From Ptiloglossa arizonensis (Eukaryota > Arthropoda > Insecta > Hymenoptera > Colletidae): 64,000 bases of DNA. The position numbers and the translations under genes are program-made. The stretch is taken from contig NW_027478517.1 in NCBI RefSeq assembly GCF_051014685.1, positions 806,001 to 870,000 on the forward strand, given 5' to 3'. How positions within the stretch are numbered: the first letter of the stretch is position 1; each line of letters opens with the position of its first letter. The notes below the pieces were generated by a model. The model saw only the letters and a program-made list of their open reading frames with translations. It made no database searches and was not told where the DNA came from. Shown here piece by piece: positions 11,839 through 25,289 of the stretch.

Positions 11839-14102
11839 GTTTGAAGCCGAGAAATGGTTGACAAGACAACAAATTTCTCGCACTTCTGCTGCTCCAATCG
11901 CTTAACCAGAATGGCCTAGGGGAAAAATACAAGTACCGTTGTAATCGGGCGAGACTCTACTTTCAAATGCAATAGGAATTTTTGGGTTAGGTCAATCCGT
12001 TCGCGAGATATGGGAGTTTGAGGACAAGAAATGGTTGAGAAGGCAAAAAATTTTTCGCAATTCTGCTGCCCCAAACGCTTAACCTGAATGGCCTAGGGAA
12101 AAAATACGCATACCGTTGTAATCGGGCCAGATTCTACTTTCAGATGCGACAGGAATTTTTGGGTTAGGTCAATCCGTTCGCGAGATATGGGAGTTTGAAG
12201 CCAAGAAATGGTTGAGAAGGCAAAAAATTTTTCGCAATTCTGCTGCTTCAAACGCTTAACCAGAATGGCCTAGGGAAAAAATGCACATACCGTTGTAATC
12301 GGGCGAGTTTCTACTTCCAGATGCAACAGGAATTTTTGGGTTAGGTCAATCCGTGCGCGAGATATGGGAGTTTGAAACCAAGAAATGGTTGAGAAGGCAA
12401 ACAATTTTTCGCAATTCTGCTGCTCCAAACGCTTAACCAGAATGGCCTAAGGAAAGAATACACATACCGTTGTAATCGGGCGAGTTTCTACTTCCAGATG
12501 CAACAGGAATTTTTGGGTTAGGTCAATCCGTTCGCGAGATATGGGACTTTGAAGCTAAGAAATGGTTGAGAAGACAACAAATTTTTCGCAATTCTGCTGC
12601 TCCAAACGCTTAACCTGAATGGCCTAGGGAAAAAATACGCATACCGTTGTAATCGGGCCAGATTCTACTTTCAGATGCGACAGGAATTTTTGGGTTAGGT
12701 CAATCCGTTCGCGAGATATGGGAGTTTGAAGCCAAGAAATGGTTGAGAAGGCAAAAAATTTTTCGCAATTCTGCTGCTTCAAACGCTTAACCAGAATGGC
12801 CTAGGGAAAAAATACACATACCGTTGTAATCGGGCGAGCTTCTACTTTCAGTTACAATAGGAATTTTTGGGTTAGGTCAATCCGTTCGCGAGATATGGGA
12901 CTTTGAAGCTAAGAAATGGTTGAGAAGACAACAAATTTTTCGCAATTCTGCTGCTCCAAACGCTTAACCTGAATGGGCTAGGGGAAAAATACAAGTACCG
13001 TTGTAATCGGGCGAGTTTCTACTTTCAAATGCAATAGGAATTTTTGGGTTAGGTCAATCCGTTCGCGAGATATGGGAGTTTAAAGCTAAGAAATGGTTGA
13101 GAAGACAACAAATTTTTCGCAATTCTGCTGCTCCAGTCGCTTAACCAGAATGGGCTAGGGAAAAAATACACATACCTTTGTAACCGGGCGAGTTTCTACT
13201 TTCAGACGCAACAGGAGTTTTTGGGTTAGGTCAATCCGTTCACGAGATATGGGAGTTTGAAGCCGAGAAATGGTTGACAAGACAACAAATTTCTCGCACT
13301 TCTGCTGCTCCAATCGCTTAACCAGAATGGCCTAGGGAAAAAATGCACATACCGTTGTAATCGGGCGAGTTTCTACTTTCAAATGCAATAGGAATTTTTG
13401 GGTTAGGTCAATCCGTTCGCGAGATATGGGAGTTTGAAGCTAAGAAATGGTTGAGAAGACAACAAATTTTTCGCAATTCTGCTGCTCCAAACGCTTACCC
13501 AGAATCGCCTAGGGAAAAATACGCATACCGTTGTAATCGGGCCAGATTCTACTTTCAGAAGCGACAGGAATTTTTGGGTTAGGTCAATGCGTTCGCGAGA
13601 TTTGGGAGTTTGAAGCCACGAAATGGTTGAGAAGGCAAAAAATTTTTCGCAATTCTGCTGCTTCAAAGGCTTAACCAGAATGGCCTAGGGAAAAAATACA
13701 CATACCGTTGTAACCGGGCGAGTTTCTACTTTCAGTTACAATAGGAATTTTTGGGTTAGGTCAATCCGTTCGCGAGATATGGGACTTTGAAGCTAAGAAA
13801 TGTTTGACAAGACATCAAATTTTTCGCACTTCTGCTGCTCCAATCGCTTAACCAAAATGGCCTAGGGGAAAAATACACATACCTTTGTAATCGGGCGAGT
13901 TTCTACTTTCAGTCGCAACAGGAATTTTTGTGTTAGGTCAATCCGTTCGCGAGATATGGGAGTTTGAAGACAAGAAATGGTTGAGAAGGCAAAAAATTTT
14001 TCGCAATTCTGCTGCTCCAAACGCTTAACCAGAATGGCCTAGGGAAAAAATACACATACCGTTGTAATCGGGAGAGTTTCTACTTTCAGTTGCAATAGGA
14101 AT

Positions 14103-15891
14103 TTTTGGGTTAGGTCAATCCGTTCGCGAGATATGGGACTTTGAAGCTAAGAAATGTTTGAGAAGACAACAAATTTTTCGCACTTCTGCTGCTCCAAACG
14201 CTTAACCAGAACGGCCTAGGGAAAAGATACACATACCGTTGTAACCGGGCGAGTTTCTACTTTCAGACGCAACAGGAATTTTTGGGTTAAGTCAATCCGT
14301 TCGTGAGATATGGGAGTTTGAAGCCAAGAAATGGTTGAGAAGGCAAAAAATTTTTCGCAATTCTGCTGCTCCAAACGTTTAACCAGAATGGCCTGGGGAA
14401 AAAATACACATACCGTTGTAATCGGGCGAGTTTCTACTTTCAGATGCAATAGGAATTTTTGGGTTAGGTCAATCCGTTGGCGAGATATGGGAGTTTGAAG
14501 CCAAGAAATGGTAGAGAATGCAAAAACTTTTTCACAATTCTGCTGCTCCAAACGCTTAACCAGAATGGCCTAGGGAAAAAATACACATACCGTTGTAATC
14601 GGGCGAGTTTCTACTTTCAGATGCAATAGGAATTTTGGATTAGGTCAATCCGTTTGCGAGATATGGGAGTTTGAAGACAAGAAATGGTTGAGAAGGCAAA
14701 AAATTTTTCGCAATTCTGCTGCTCCAAACGCTTAACCAGAATGGCCTAAGGAAAAAATAAACATACCGTTGTAATCGAGCGAGTTTCTAGTTTCAGATGC
14801 AACAGGAATTTTTGGGTCAGGTCAATCCGTTCGCGAGATATGGGAGTTTGAAGCCAAGAAATGGCTGAGAAGGCAAAAAGTTTTTCGCAAGTCTGCTGCT
14901 CCAAACGCTTAACCAGAATGGCCTAGGGAAAAAATACGCATACCGTTGTAATCGGCCGAGTTTCTACTTTCAGATGCAATAGGAATTTTTGGGTTAGGTC
15001 AATCCGTTCGCGAGATATGGGACTTTGAAGCTAAGAAATGTTTGAGAAGACAACAAATTTTTCGCACTTCTGCTGCTCCAAACGCTTAACCAGAACGGCC
15101 TAGGGAAAAGATACACATACCGTTGTAACCGGGCGAGTTTCTACTTTCAGACGCAACAGGAATTTTTGGGTTAAGTCAATCCGTTCGTGAGATATGGGAG
15201 TTTGAAGCCAAGAAATGGTTGAGAAGGCAAAAAATTTTTCGCAATTCTGCTGCTCCAAACGTTTAACCAGAATGGCCTGGGGAAAAAATACACACACCGT
15301 TGTAATCGGGCGAGTTTCTACTTTCAGATGCAATAGGAATTTTTGGGTTAGGTCAATCCGTTGGCGAGATATGGGAGTTTGAAGCCAAGAAATGGTAGAG
15401 AATGCAAAAACTTTTTCACAATTCTGCTGCTCCAAACGCTTAACCAGAATGGCCTAGGGAAAAAATACACATACCGTTGTAATCGGGCGAGTTTCTACTT
15501 TCAGATGCAATAGGAATTTTGGATTAGGTCAATCCGTTTGCGAGATATGGGAGTTTGAAGACAAGAAATGGTTGAGAAGGCAAAAAATTTTTCGCAATTC
15601 TGCTGCTCCAAACGCTTAACCAGAATGGCCTAAGGAAAAAATAAACATACCGTTGTAATCGAGCGAGTTTCTAGTTTCAGATGCAACAGGAATTTTTGGG
15701 TCAGGTCAATCCATTCGCGAGATATGGGAGTTTGAAGCCAAGAAATGGCTGAGAAGGCAAAAAGTTTTTCGCAAGTCTGCTGCTCCAAACGCTTAACCAG
15801 AATGGCCTAGGGAAAAAATACGCATACCGTTGTAATCGGCCGAGTTTCTACTTTCAGATGCAATAGGAATTTTTGGGTTAGGTCAATCCGT
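14103..15891 (+). repeat. 884-bp near-tandem duplication (5 monomers, two copies)
   Basis: From 14,103 to 15,007 every position reappears 884 bp further on (5 x 177 minus 1). In the compared stretch I saw only two substitutions, ACATACCG to ACACACCG near 14,411/15,295 and G to A at 14,829/15,713. Similarity stops at 15,008/15,892, where CCGTTCGCG meets CCGTTGGCG. The second copy also has a further relative near 18,941. Confidence 0.85.
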
Positions 15892-17681
15892 TGGCGAGAT
15901 ATGGGAGTTTGAAGCCAAGAAATGGCTGAGAAGGCAAAAAGTTTTTCGCAAATCTGCTGCTCCAAACGCTTAACCAGAATGGCCTAGGGAAAAAATACGC
16001 ATACCGTTGTAATCGGGCGATTTCTACTTTCAGTTACAATAGGAATTTTTGGGTTCGGTCAACCCGTTCGCGAGATATGGGACTTTGAAGCTAAGAAGTG
16101 GTTGACAAGACAACAAATTTTTCGCACTTCTGCTGCTCCAATAGCTTAACCAGAATGGCCTAGGGGAAAAATACACGTACCGTTGTAATCGGGCGAGTTT
16201 CTACTTTCAAATGCAATAGGAATTTTTGGGTTAGGACAATCCGTTCGCGAGATATTAGAGTTTGAATTTAAGAAATGGTTGAGAAGACAACAAATTTTTC
16301 GCAATTCTGCTGCTCCAAACGCTTAACCAGAATGGCCTAGGGAAAAAATACACATACCGTTGTAATCGGGAGAGTTTCTACTTTCAGATGCAATAGGAAT
16401 TTTTGGGTTAGGTCAATCCGTTCGCGAGATATGGGACTTTGAAGCTAAGAAATGTTTGAGAAGACAACAAATTTTTCGCACTTCTGCTGCTCCAAACGCT
16501 TAACCAGAACGGCCTAGGGAAAAGATACACATACCGTTGTAACCGGGCGAGTTTCTACTTTCAGTTACAATAGGAATTTTTGGGTTAGGTCAATCCGTTC
16601 GCGAGATATGGGAGTTTGAAGCCAAGAAACGGTTGAGAAGGCAAAAAATTTTTCGCAATTCTGCTGCTCCAAACGTTTAACCAAAATGGCCTGGGGAAAA
16701 AATACCCATACCGTTGTAATCGGGCGAGTTTCTACTTTCAGATGCAATAGGAATTTTTGGGTTAGGTCAATCCGTTCGCGAGATATGGGAGTTTGAAGCC
16801 AAGAAATGGTTGAGAAGGCAACAAATTTTTCACAATTCTGCTGCTCCAAACGCTTAACCAGAACGGCCTAGGGAAAAGATACACATACCGTTGTAACCGG
16901 GCGAGTTTCTACTTTCAGACGCAACAGGAATTTTTGGGTTAAGTCAATCCGTTCGCGAGATATGGGAGTTTGAAGCCAAGAAACGGTTGAGAAGGCAAAA
17001 AATTTTTCGCAATTCTGCTGCTCCAAACGTTTAACCAAAATGGCCTGGGGAAAAAATACACATACCGTTGTAATCGGGCGAGTTTCTACTTTCAGATGCA
17101 ATAGGAATTTTTGGGTTAGGTCAATCCGTTCGCGAGATATGGGAGTTTGAAGCCAAGAAATGGTAGAGAATGCAAAAAATTTTTCACAATTCTGCTGCTC
17201 CAAACGCTTAACCAGAATGGCCTAGGGAAAAAATACACATACCGTTGTAATCGGGCGAGTTTCTACTTTCAGATGCAATAGGAATTTTTGGGTTAGGTCA
17301 ATCCGTTGGCGAGATATGGGAGTTTGAAGCCAAGAAATGGTAGAGAATGCAAAAAATTTTTCACAATTCTGCTGCTCCAAACGCTTAACCAGAATGGCCT
17401 AGGGAAAAAATACACATACCGTTGTAATCGGGCGAGTTTCTACTTTCAGATGCAATAGGAATTTTGGATTAGGTCAATCCGTTTGCGAGATATGGGAGTT
17501 TGAAGACAAGAAATGGTTGAGAAGGCAAAAAATTTTTCGCAATTCTGCTGCTCCAAACGCTTAACCAGAATGGCCTAAGGAAAAAATACACATACCGTTG
17601 TAATCGAGCGAGTTTCTAGTTTCAGATGCAACAGGAATTTTTGGGTTAGGTCAATCCGTTCGCGAGATATGGGAGTTTGAA
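15051..17681 (+). repeat. 22-monomer-offset duplication, left copy (with two extra monomers)
   Basis: Bases 15,051-16,810 match 18,941-20,700 at an offset of 3,890 bp, and 17,165-17,681 match 20,701-21,217 at an offset of 3,536 bp. The difference is 354 bp, exactly two monomers, so 16,811-17,164 is present only in the left copy. The ends are defined by the first clear mismatches (15,050/18,940 and 17,682/21,218). Confidence 0.85.
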
Positions 17682-18735
17682 GACAAGAAATGGTTGAGAA
17701 GGCAAAAAATTTTTCGCAATTCTGCTGCTCCAAACGCTTAACCAGAATGGCCTAAGGAAAAAATAAACATACCGTTGTAATCGAGCGAGTTTCTAGTTTC
17801 AGATGCAACAGGAATTTTTGGGTCAGGTCAATCCGTTCGCGAGATATGGGAGTTTGAAGCCAAGAAATGGCTGAGAAGGCAAAAAGTTTTTCGCAAGTCT
17901 GCTGCTCCAAACGCTTAACCAGAATGGCCTAGGGAAAAAATACGCATACCGTTGTAATCGGCCGAGTTTCTACTTTCAGATGCAATAGGAATTTTTGGGT
18001 TAGGTCAATCCGTTGGCGAGATATGGGAGTTTGAAGCCAAGAAATGGCTGAGAAGGCAAAAAGTTTTTCGCAAATCTGCTGCTCCAAACGCTTAACCAGA
18101 ATGGCCTAGGGAAAAAATACGCATACCGTTGTAATCGGGCGATTTCTACTTTCAGTTACAATAGGAATATTTGGGTTCGGTCAACCCGTTCGCGAGATAT
18201 GGGACTTTGAAGCTAAGAAGTGGTTGACAAGACAACAAATTTTTCGCACTTCTGCTGCTCCAATAGCTTAACCAGAATGGCCTAGGGGAAAAATACACGT
18301 ACCGTTGTAATCGGGCGAGTTTCTACTTTCAAATGCAATAGGAATTTTTGGGTTAGGACAATCCGTTCGCGAGATATTAGAGTTTGAAGTTAAGAAATGG
18401 TTGAGAAGACAACAAATTTTTCGCAATTCTGCTGCTCCAAACGCTTAACCAGAATGGCCTAGGGAAAACATACACATACCGTTGTAATCGGGAGAGTTTC
18501 TACTTTCAGATGCAATAGGAATTTTTGGGTTAGGTCAATCCGTTCGCGAGATATGGGACTTTGAAGCTAAGAAATGTTTGAGAAGACAACAAATTTTTCG
18601 CACTTCTGCTGCTCCAAACGCTTAACCAGAACGGCCTAGGGAAAAGATACACATACCGTTGTAACCGGGCGAGTTTCTACTTTCAGTTACAATAGGAATT
18701 TTTGGGTTAGGTCAATCCGTTCGCGAGATATGGGA
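17682..18735 (+). repeat. Third copy of the 15.56-16.61 kb block (12-monomer offset)
   Basis: This stretch matches about 15,560-16,613 at an offset of 2,122 bp (12 x 177 minus 2), including the ATAAACATACC, TTTCTAGTTTC and GGGTCAGGTC variants. After it, 18,736-18,940 resembles 13,790-13,930 instead (GACATCAAATTTTTCG, TTTTTGTGTTAGG). The interval between the two big copies is thus a mosaic. Confidence 0.75.
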
Positions 18736-18940
18736 CTTTGAAGCTAAGAAATGTTTGACAAGACATCAAATTTTTCGCACTTCTGCTGCTCCAATCGCTT
18801 AACCAAAATGGCCTAGGGGAAAAATACACATACCTTTGTAATCGGGCTAGTTTCTACTTTCAGTCGCAACAGGAATTTTTGTGTTAGGTCAATCCGTTCG
18901 CGAGATATGGGAGTTTGAAGCCAAGAAATGGTTGAGAAGG

Positions 18941-21217
18941 CAACAAATTTTTCGCACTTCTGCTGCTCCAAACGCTTAACCAGAACGGCCTAGGGAAAAG
19001 ATACACATACCGTTGTAACCGGGCGAGTTTCTACTTTCAGACGCAACAGGAATTTTTGGGTTAAGTCAATCCGTTCGTGAGATATGGGAGTTTGAAGCCA
19101 AGAAATGGTTGAGAAGGCAAAAAATTTTTCGCAATTCTGCTGCTCCAAACGTTTAACCAGAATGGCCTGGGGAAAAAATACACACACCGTTGTAATCGGG
19201 CGAGTTTCTACTTTCAGATGCAATAGGAATTTTTGGGTTAGGTCAATCCGTTGGCGAGATATGGGAGTTTGAAGCCAAGAAATGGTAGAGAATGCAAAAA
19301 CTTTTTCACAATTCTGCTGCTCCAAACGCTTAACCAGAATGGCCTAGGGAAAAAATACACATACCGTTGTAATCGGGCGAGTTTCTACTTTCAGATGCAA
19401 TAGGAATTTTGGATTAGGTCAATCCGTTTGCGAGATATGGGAGTTTGAAGACAAGAAATGGTTGAGAAGGCAAAAAATTTTTCGCAATTCTGCTGCTCCA
19501 AACGCTTAACCAGAATGGCCTAAGGAAAAAATAAACATACCGTTGTAATCGAGCGAGTTTCTAGTTTCAGATGCAACAGGAATTTTTGGGTCAGGTCAAT
19601 CCATTCGCGAGATATGGGAGTTTGAAGCCAAGAAATGGCTGAGAAGGCAAAAAGTTTTTCGCAAGTCTGCTGCTCCAAACGCTTAACCAGAATGGCCTAG
19701 GGAAAAAATACGCATACCGTTGTAATCGGCCGAGTTTCTACTTTCAGATGCAATAGGAATTTTTGGGTTAGGTCAATCCGTTGGCGAGATATGGGAGTTT
19801 GAAGCCAAGAAATGGCTGAGAAGGCAAAAAGTTTTTCGCAAATCTGCTGCTCCAAACGCTTAACCAGAATGGCCTAGGGAAAAAATACGCATACCGTTGT
19901 AATCGGGCGATTTCTACTTTCAGTTACAATAGGAATTTTTGGGTTCGGTCAACCCGTTCGCGAGATATGGGACTTTGAAGCTAAGAAGTGGTTGACAAGA
20001 CAACAAATTTTTCGCACTTCTGCTGCTCCAATAGCTTAACCAGAATGGCCTAGGGGAAAAATACACGTACCGTTGTAATCGGGCGAGTTTCTACTTTCAA
20101 ATGCAATAGGAATTTTTGGGTTAGGACAATCCGTTCGCGAGATATTAGAGTTTGAATTTAAGAAATGGTTGAGAAGACAACAAATTTTTCGCAATTCTGC
20201 TGCTCCAAACGCTTAACCAGAATGGCCTAGGGAAAAAATACACATACCGTTGTAATCGGGAGAGTTTCTACTTTCAGATGCAATAGGAATTTTTGGGTTA
20301 GGTCAATCCGTTCGCGAGATATGGGACTTTGAAGCTAAGAAATGTTTGAGAAGACAACAAATTTTTCGCACTTCTGCTGCTCCAAACGCTTAACCAGAAC
20401 GGCCTAGGGAAAAGATACACATACCGTTGTAACCGGGCGAGTTTCTACTTTCAGTTACAATAGGAATTTTTGGGTTAGGTCAATCCGTTCGCGAGATATG
20501 GGAGTTTGAAGCCAAGAAACGGTTGAGAAGGCAAAAAATTTTTCGCAATTCTGCTGCTCCAAACGTTTAACCAAAATGGCCTGGGGAAAAAATACACATA
20601 CCGTTGTAATCGGGCGAGTTTCTACTTTCAGATGCAATAGGAATTTTTGGGTTAGGTCAATCCGTTCGCGAGATATGGGAGTTTGAAGCCAAGAAATGGT
20701 AGAGAATGCAAAAAATTTTTCACAATTCTGCTGCTCCAAACGCTTAACCAGAATGGCCTAGGGAAAAAATACACATACCGTTGTAATCGGGCGAGTTTCT
20801 ACTTTCAGATGCAATAGGAATTTTTGGGTTAGGTCAATCCGTTGGCGAGATATGGGAGTTTGAAGCCAAGAAATGGTAGAGAATGCAAAAAATTTTTCAC
20901 AATTCTGCTGCTCCAAACGCTTAACCAGAATGGCCTAGGGAAAAAATACACATACCGTTGTAATCGGGCGAGTTTCTACTTTCAGATGCAATAGGAATTT
21001 TGGATTAGGTCAATCCGTTTGCGAGATATGGGAGTTTGAAGACAAGAAATGGTTGAGAAGGCAAAAAATTTTTCGCAATTCTGCTGCTCCAAACGCTTAA
21101 CCAGAATGGCCTAAGGAAAAAATACACATACCGTTGTAATCGAGCGAGTTTCTAGTTTCAGATGCAACAGGAATTTTTGGGTTAGGTCAATCCGTTCGCG
21201 AGATATGGGAGTTTGAA
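18941..21217 (+). repeat. 22-monomer-offset duplication, right copy
   Basis: Partner of 15,051-17,681, lacking the two-monomer block. The junction is at 20,700/20,701, inside the AAATGGTAGAGAATGC stretch. It repeats the CACACACCG and CCATTCGCG variants of the left copy, so it derives from the 15.1-15.9 kb member of the 884-bp pair and not from the 14.1 kb member. Confidence 0.85.
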
Positions 21218-24200
21218 ACCAAGAAATGTTTGAGAAGGCAAAAAATTTTTCGCAATTTTGCTGCTCCAATAGCTTAACCAGAATGGCCTAGTGGAAAAAT
21301 ACACGTACCGTTGTAATCGGGCGAGTTTCTACTTTCAAATGCAATAGGAATTTTTGGGTTAGGACAATCCGTTCGCGAGATATTAGAGTTTGAAGTTAAG
21401 AAATGGTTGAGAAGACAACAAATTTTTCGCAATTCTGCTGCTCCAAACGCTTAACCAGAATGGGCTAGGGAAAAAATACACATACCGTTGTAATCGGGCG
21501 AGTTTCTACTTTCAGACGCAACAGGAATTTTGGGGTTCGGTCAATCCGTTCGCGAGATATGGGAGTTTGAAGCCAAGAAATGGTTGAGAAGGCAAAAAAT
21601 TTTTCGCAATTCTGCTGCTCCAAACGCTTAACCAGAATGGCCTAGGGAAAAAATACACATACCGTTGTAATAGGGCGAGCTACTACTTTCAGTTACAATA
21701 GGAATTTTTGGGTTAGGTCAATCCGTTCGCGAGATATGGGTGCTTGAAGCCAAGAAATGATAGAGAAGGCAAAAAATTTTTCACAATTCTGCTGCTCCAA
21801 AAGCTTAACCAGAATGGCCTAGGGAAAAAATACACATACCGTTGTAATTGGGCGAGTTTCTACTTTCAGATGCAATAGGAATTTTTGGGTTAGGTCAATC
21901 CGTTCGCGAGATATGGGAGTTTGAAGCCAAGAAATGGCTGAGAAGGCAAAAAGTTTTTCGCAAATCTGCTGCTCCAAACGCTTAACCAGAATGGCCTAGG
22001 GAAAAAATACGCATACCGATGTAATCGGGCGAGTTTCTACTTTCAGTTACAATAGGAATTTTTGGGTTCGGTCAACCCGTTCGCGAGATATGGGACTTTG
22101 AAGCTAAGAAGTGGTTGACAAGACAACAAATTTTTCGAACTTCTGCTGCTCCAATCGCTTAACCAGAACGGCCAAGGGAAAAAATACACATACCGTTGCA
22201 ATCGGGCGAGTTTCTACTTTAAAATGCAATAGGAATTTTTGGATTAGGACAATCCGTTCGCGAGATATTAGAGTTTGAAGCTAAGAAATGGTTGAGAAGA
22301 CAACAAATTTTTCGCAATTCTGCTGCTCCAAACGCTTAACCAGAACGGCCTAGGGAAAAGATACACATACCGTTGTAACCGGGCGAGTTTCTACTTTCAG
22401 ACGCAACAGGAATTTTTGGGTTAGGTCAATCCGTTCGCGAGATATGGGAGTTTGAAGCCAAGAAATGGTTGAGAAGGCAAAAAATTTTTCGCAATTCTGC
22501 TGCTCCAAACGCTTAACCAGAATGGGCTAGGGAAAAAATACACATACCGTGGTAATCGGGCGAGTTTCTACTTTAAAATGCAATAGGAATTTTTGGATTA
22601 GGTAAATCCGTTCGCGAGATATGGGACTTTGAAGCTAAGAAATGGTTGAGAAGACAACAAATTTTTCGCAATTCTGCTGCTCCAAACGCTTAACCAGAAT
22701 GGGCTAGGGAAAAAATACACATACCGTGGTAATCGGGCGAGTTTCTACTTTAAAATGCAATAGGAATTTTTGGATTAGGACAATCCGTTCGCGAGATATT
22801 AGAGTTTGAAGCTAAGAAATGGTTGAGAAGACAACAAATTTTTCGCAATTCTGCTGCTCCAAACGCTTAACCAGAACGGCCTAGGGAAAAGATACACATA
22901 CCGTTGTAATTGGGCGAGTTTCTACTTTCAGATGCAATAGGAATTTTTGGGTTAGGTCAATCTGTTCGCGAGATATGGGACTTTGAAGCTAAGAAATGTT
23001 TGACAAGACAACAAATTTTTGGCAATTCTGCTTCTCCAAACGCTTAACCAGAATGGCCTAGGGAAAAAATACGCATACCGTTGTAATCGGGCGAGTTTCT
23101 ACTTTCAGACGCAGAATGAATTTTTGGGTTTGGTCAATCCGTTCGCGAGATATGGGAGTTTTAAGCTAAGAAATTGTTGAGAAGACAACAAATTTTTCGC
23201 AATTCTGCTGCTCCAAACGCTTAACCAGAACGGCCTAGGGAAAAGATACATATACCGTTGTAACCGGGCGAGTTTCTACTTTCAGACGCAACAGGAATTT
23301 TTGGGTTAGGTCAATCCGTTCGCGAGATATGGGAGTTTGAAGCCAAGAAATGGTTGAGAAGGCAAAAAATTTTTCGCAATTCTGCTGCTCCAAACGCTTA
23401 ACTAGAATGGCCTAGGGAAAAAATACACATACCGTTGTAATCGGGCGAGTTTCTACTTTCAGATGCAATAGGAATTTTTGGGATAGGTCAATCCGTTCGC
23501 GAGATATGAGAGTTTGAAGCCAAGAAATGGTAGAGAAGGCAAAAAATTTTTCACAATTCTGCTGCTCCAACCGCTTAACCAGAATGGCCTAGGGAAAAAA
23601 TACACATACCGTGGTAATCGGGCGAGTTTCTACTTTCAGATGCAATAGGAATTTTGGATTAGGTCAATCCGTTCGCGAGATATGGGAGTTTGAAGACAAG
23701 AAAAGGTTGAGAAGGCAAAAAAATTTTCGCAATTCTGCTGCTCCAAACGCTTAACCAGAATGGCCTAAGGAAAAAATACACATACCGTTGTAATCGGGCG
23801 AGTTTCTACTTTCAGATTCAACAGGAATTTTTGGGTTAGGTCAATCCGTTCGCGAGGTATGGGAGTTTGAAACCAAGAAATGGTTGAGAAGGCAAAAAAT
23901 TTTTCGCAATTTTGCTGCTCCAAAAGCTTAGCCAGAATGACCTAGGGAAAAAATACACATACCGTTGTAATTGGGCGAGTTTCTACTTTCAGATGCAATA
24001 GGAATTTTTGGTTAGGTCCATCCGTTCGCGAGATATGGGAGTTTGAATCCAAGAAATGGTTTAGAAGGCAAAAAATTTTGCGCAATTCTGCTGCTCGAAA
24101 CGCTTAACCAGATTGGCCTAGGGAAAAAATACACATACCGTTGTAATCGGGCGAGTTTCTACTTTCAGATGCAATAGGAATTTTTGGGTTAGGTCAGTCC

Positions 24201-25289
24201 GTTCGCGAGATATGGGACTTTGAAGCTAAGAAATGTTTGACAAGACAACAAATTTTTCGCACTTCTGCTGCTCCAATCGCTTAACCAAAATGGCCTAGGG
24301 GAAAAATACACGTACCGTTGTGATCGGGCGAGTTTCTACTTTCAAATGCAATAGGAATTTTTGGGTTAGGTCAATCCGTTCGCGAGATATGGGAGTTTTA
24401 AGCTAAGAAATGGTTGAGAAGACAACAAATTTTTCGCAATTCTGCTGCTCCAAACGCTTAACCAGAACGGCCTAGGGAAAAGATACACATACCGTTGTAA
24501 CCGGGCGAGTTTCTACTTTCAGACGCAACAGGAATTTTTGGGTTAGGTCAATCCGTTCGCGAGATATGGGAGTTTGAAGCCAAGAAATGGTTGAGAAGGC
24601 AAAAAATTTTTCGCAATTCTGCTGCTCCAAACGCTTAACCAGAATGGCCTAGGGAAAAAATACACATACCGTTGTAATCGGGCGAGTTTCTACTTTCAGA
24701 TGCAATAGGAATTTTTGGGATAGGTCAATCCGTTCGCGAGATATGAGAGTTTGAAGCCAAGAAATGGTAGAGAAGGCAAAAAATTTTTCACAATTCTGCT
24801 GCTCCAACCGCTTAACCAGAATGGCCTAGGGAAAAAATACACATACCGTTGTAATCGGGCGAGTTTCTACTTTCAGATGCAATAGGAATTTTTGGGATAG
24901 GTCAATCCGTTCGCGAGAAATGAGAGTTTGAAGCCAAGAAATGGTAGAGAAGGCAAAAAATTTTTCACAATTCTGCTGCTCCAACCGCTTAACCAGAATG
25001 GCCTAGGGAAAAAATACACATACCGTTGTAATCGGGCGAGTTTCTACTTTCAGATGCAATAGGAATTTTGGATTAGGTCAATCCGTTCGCGAGATATGGG
25101 AGTTTGAAGACAAGAAAAGGTTGAGAAGGCAAAAAATTTTTCGCAATTCTGCTGCTCCAAACGCTTAACCAGAATGGCCTAAGGAAAAAATACACATACC
25201 GTTGTAATCGGGCGAGTTTCTACTTTCAGATGCAACAGGAATTTTTGGGTTAGGTCAATCCGTTCGCGAGGTATGGGAGTTTGAAACCA

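Larger units (their letters stand above)
1..13452 (+). repeat. Domain A: 76 monomers in exact 177-bp register
   Basis: Monomer starts checked at 7,435, 9,559, 12,922 and 13,453 are all exact multiples of 177 plus 1, so 76 units carry no net insertion or deletion. Typical variants here are GGGCCAGATTC with GATGCGACAGG, AACCTGAATGG, ATACAAGTACCG, TTTCTCGCACTTC, GTGCGCGAG and GAAGGCAAAAAATT. They occur in recurring combinations: a seven-monomer module appears near 1, 1,240, 7,435 and 9,559, and shorter modules fill the rest. Most copies keep CGGG in the 75-91 site. There are no genes. Confidence 0.9.

Noticed and set aside
1..13452. CRISPR array
   Set aside because: The repeats are 177 bp with no unique spacers, and no cas genes are present.
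14216..14551. Open reading frames of 60-111 codons, mostly minus strand, with a repeating 59-residue pattern
   Set aside because: They arise because the unit length is divisible by 3. They begin at arbitrary positions (often TTG), end at the stop in CCTAGG, and repeat the satellite sequence. No known domain, signal peptide, conserved start or ribosome-binding context is present.
14750..14762. AATAAA in the AAAAAATAAACATACC variant as a polyadenylation signal
   Set aside because: It is a one-base variant of the usual AAAAAATACACATACC, appears in only a few monomers, and has no transcript context.
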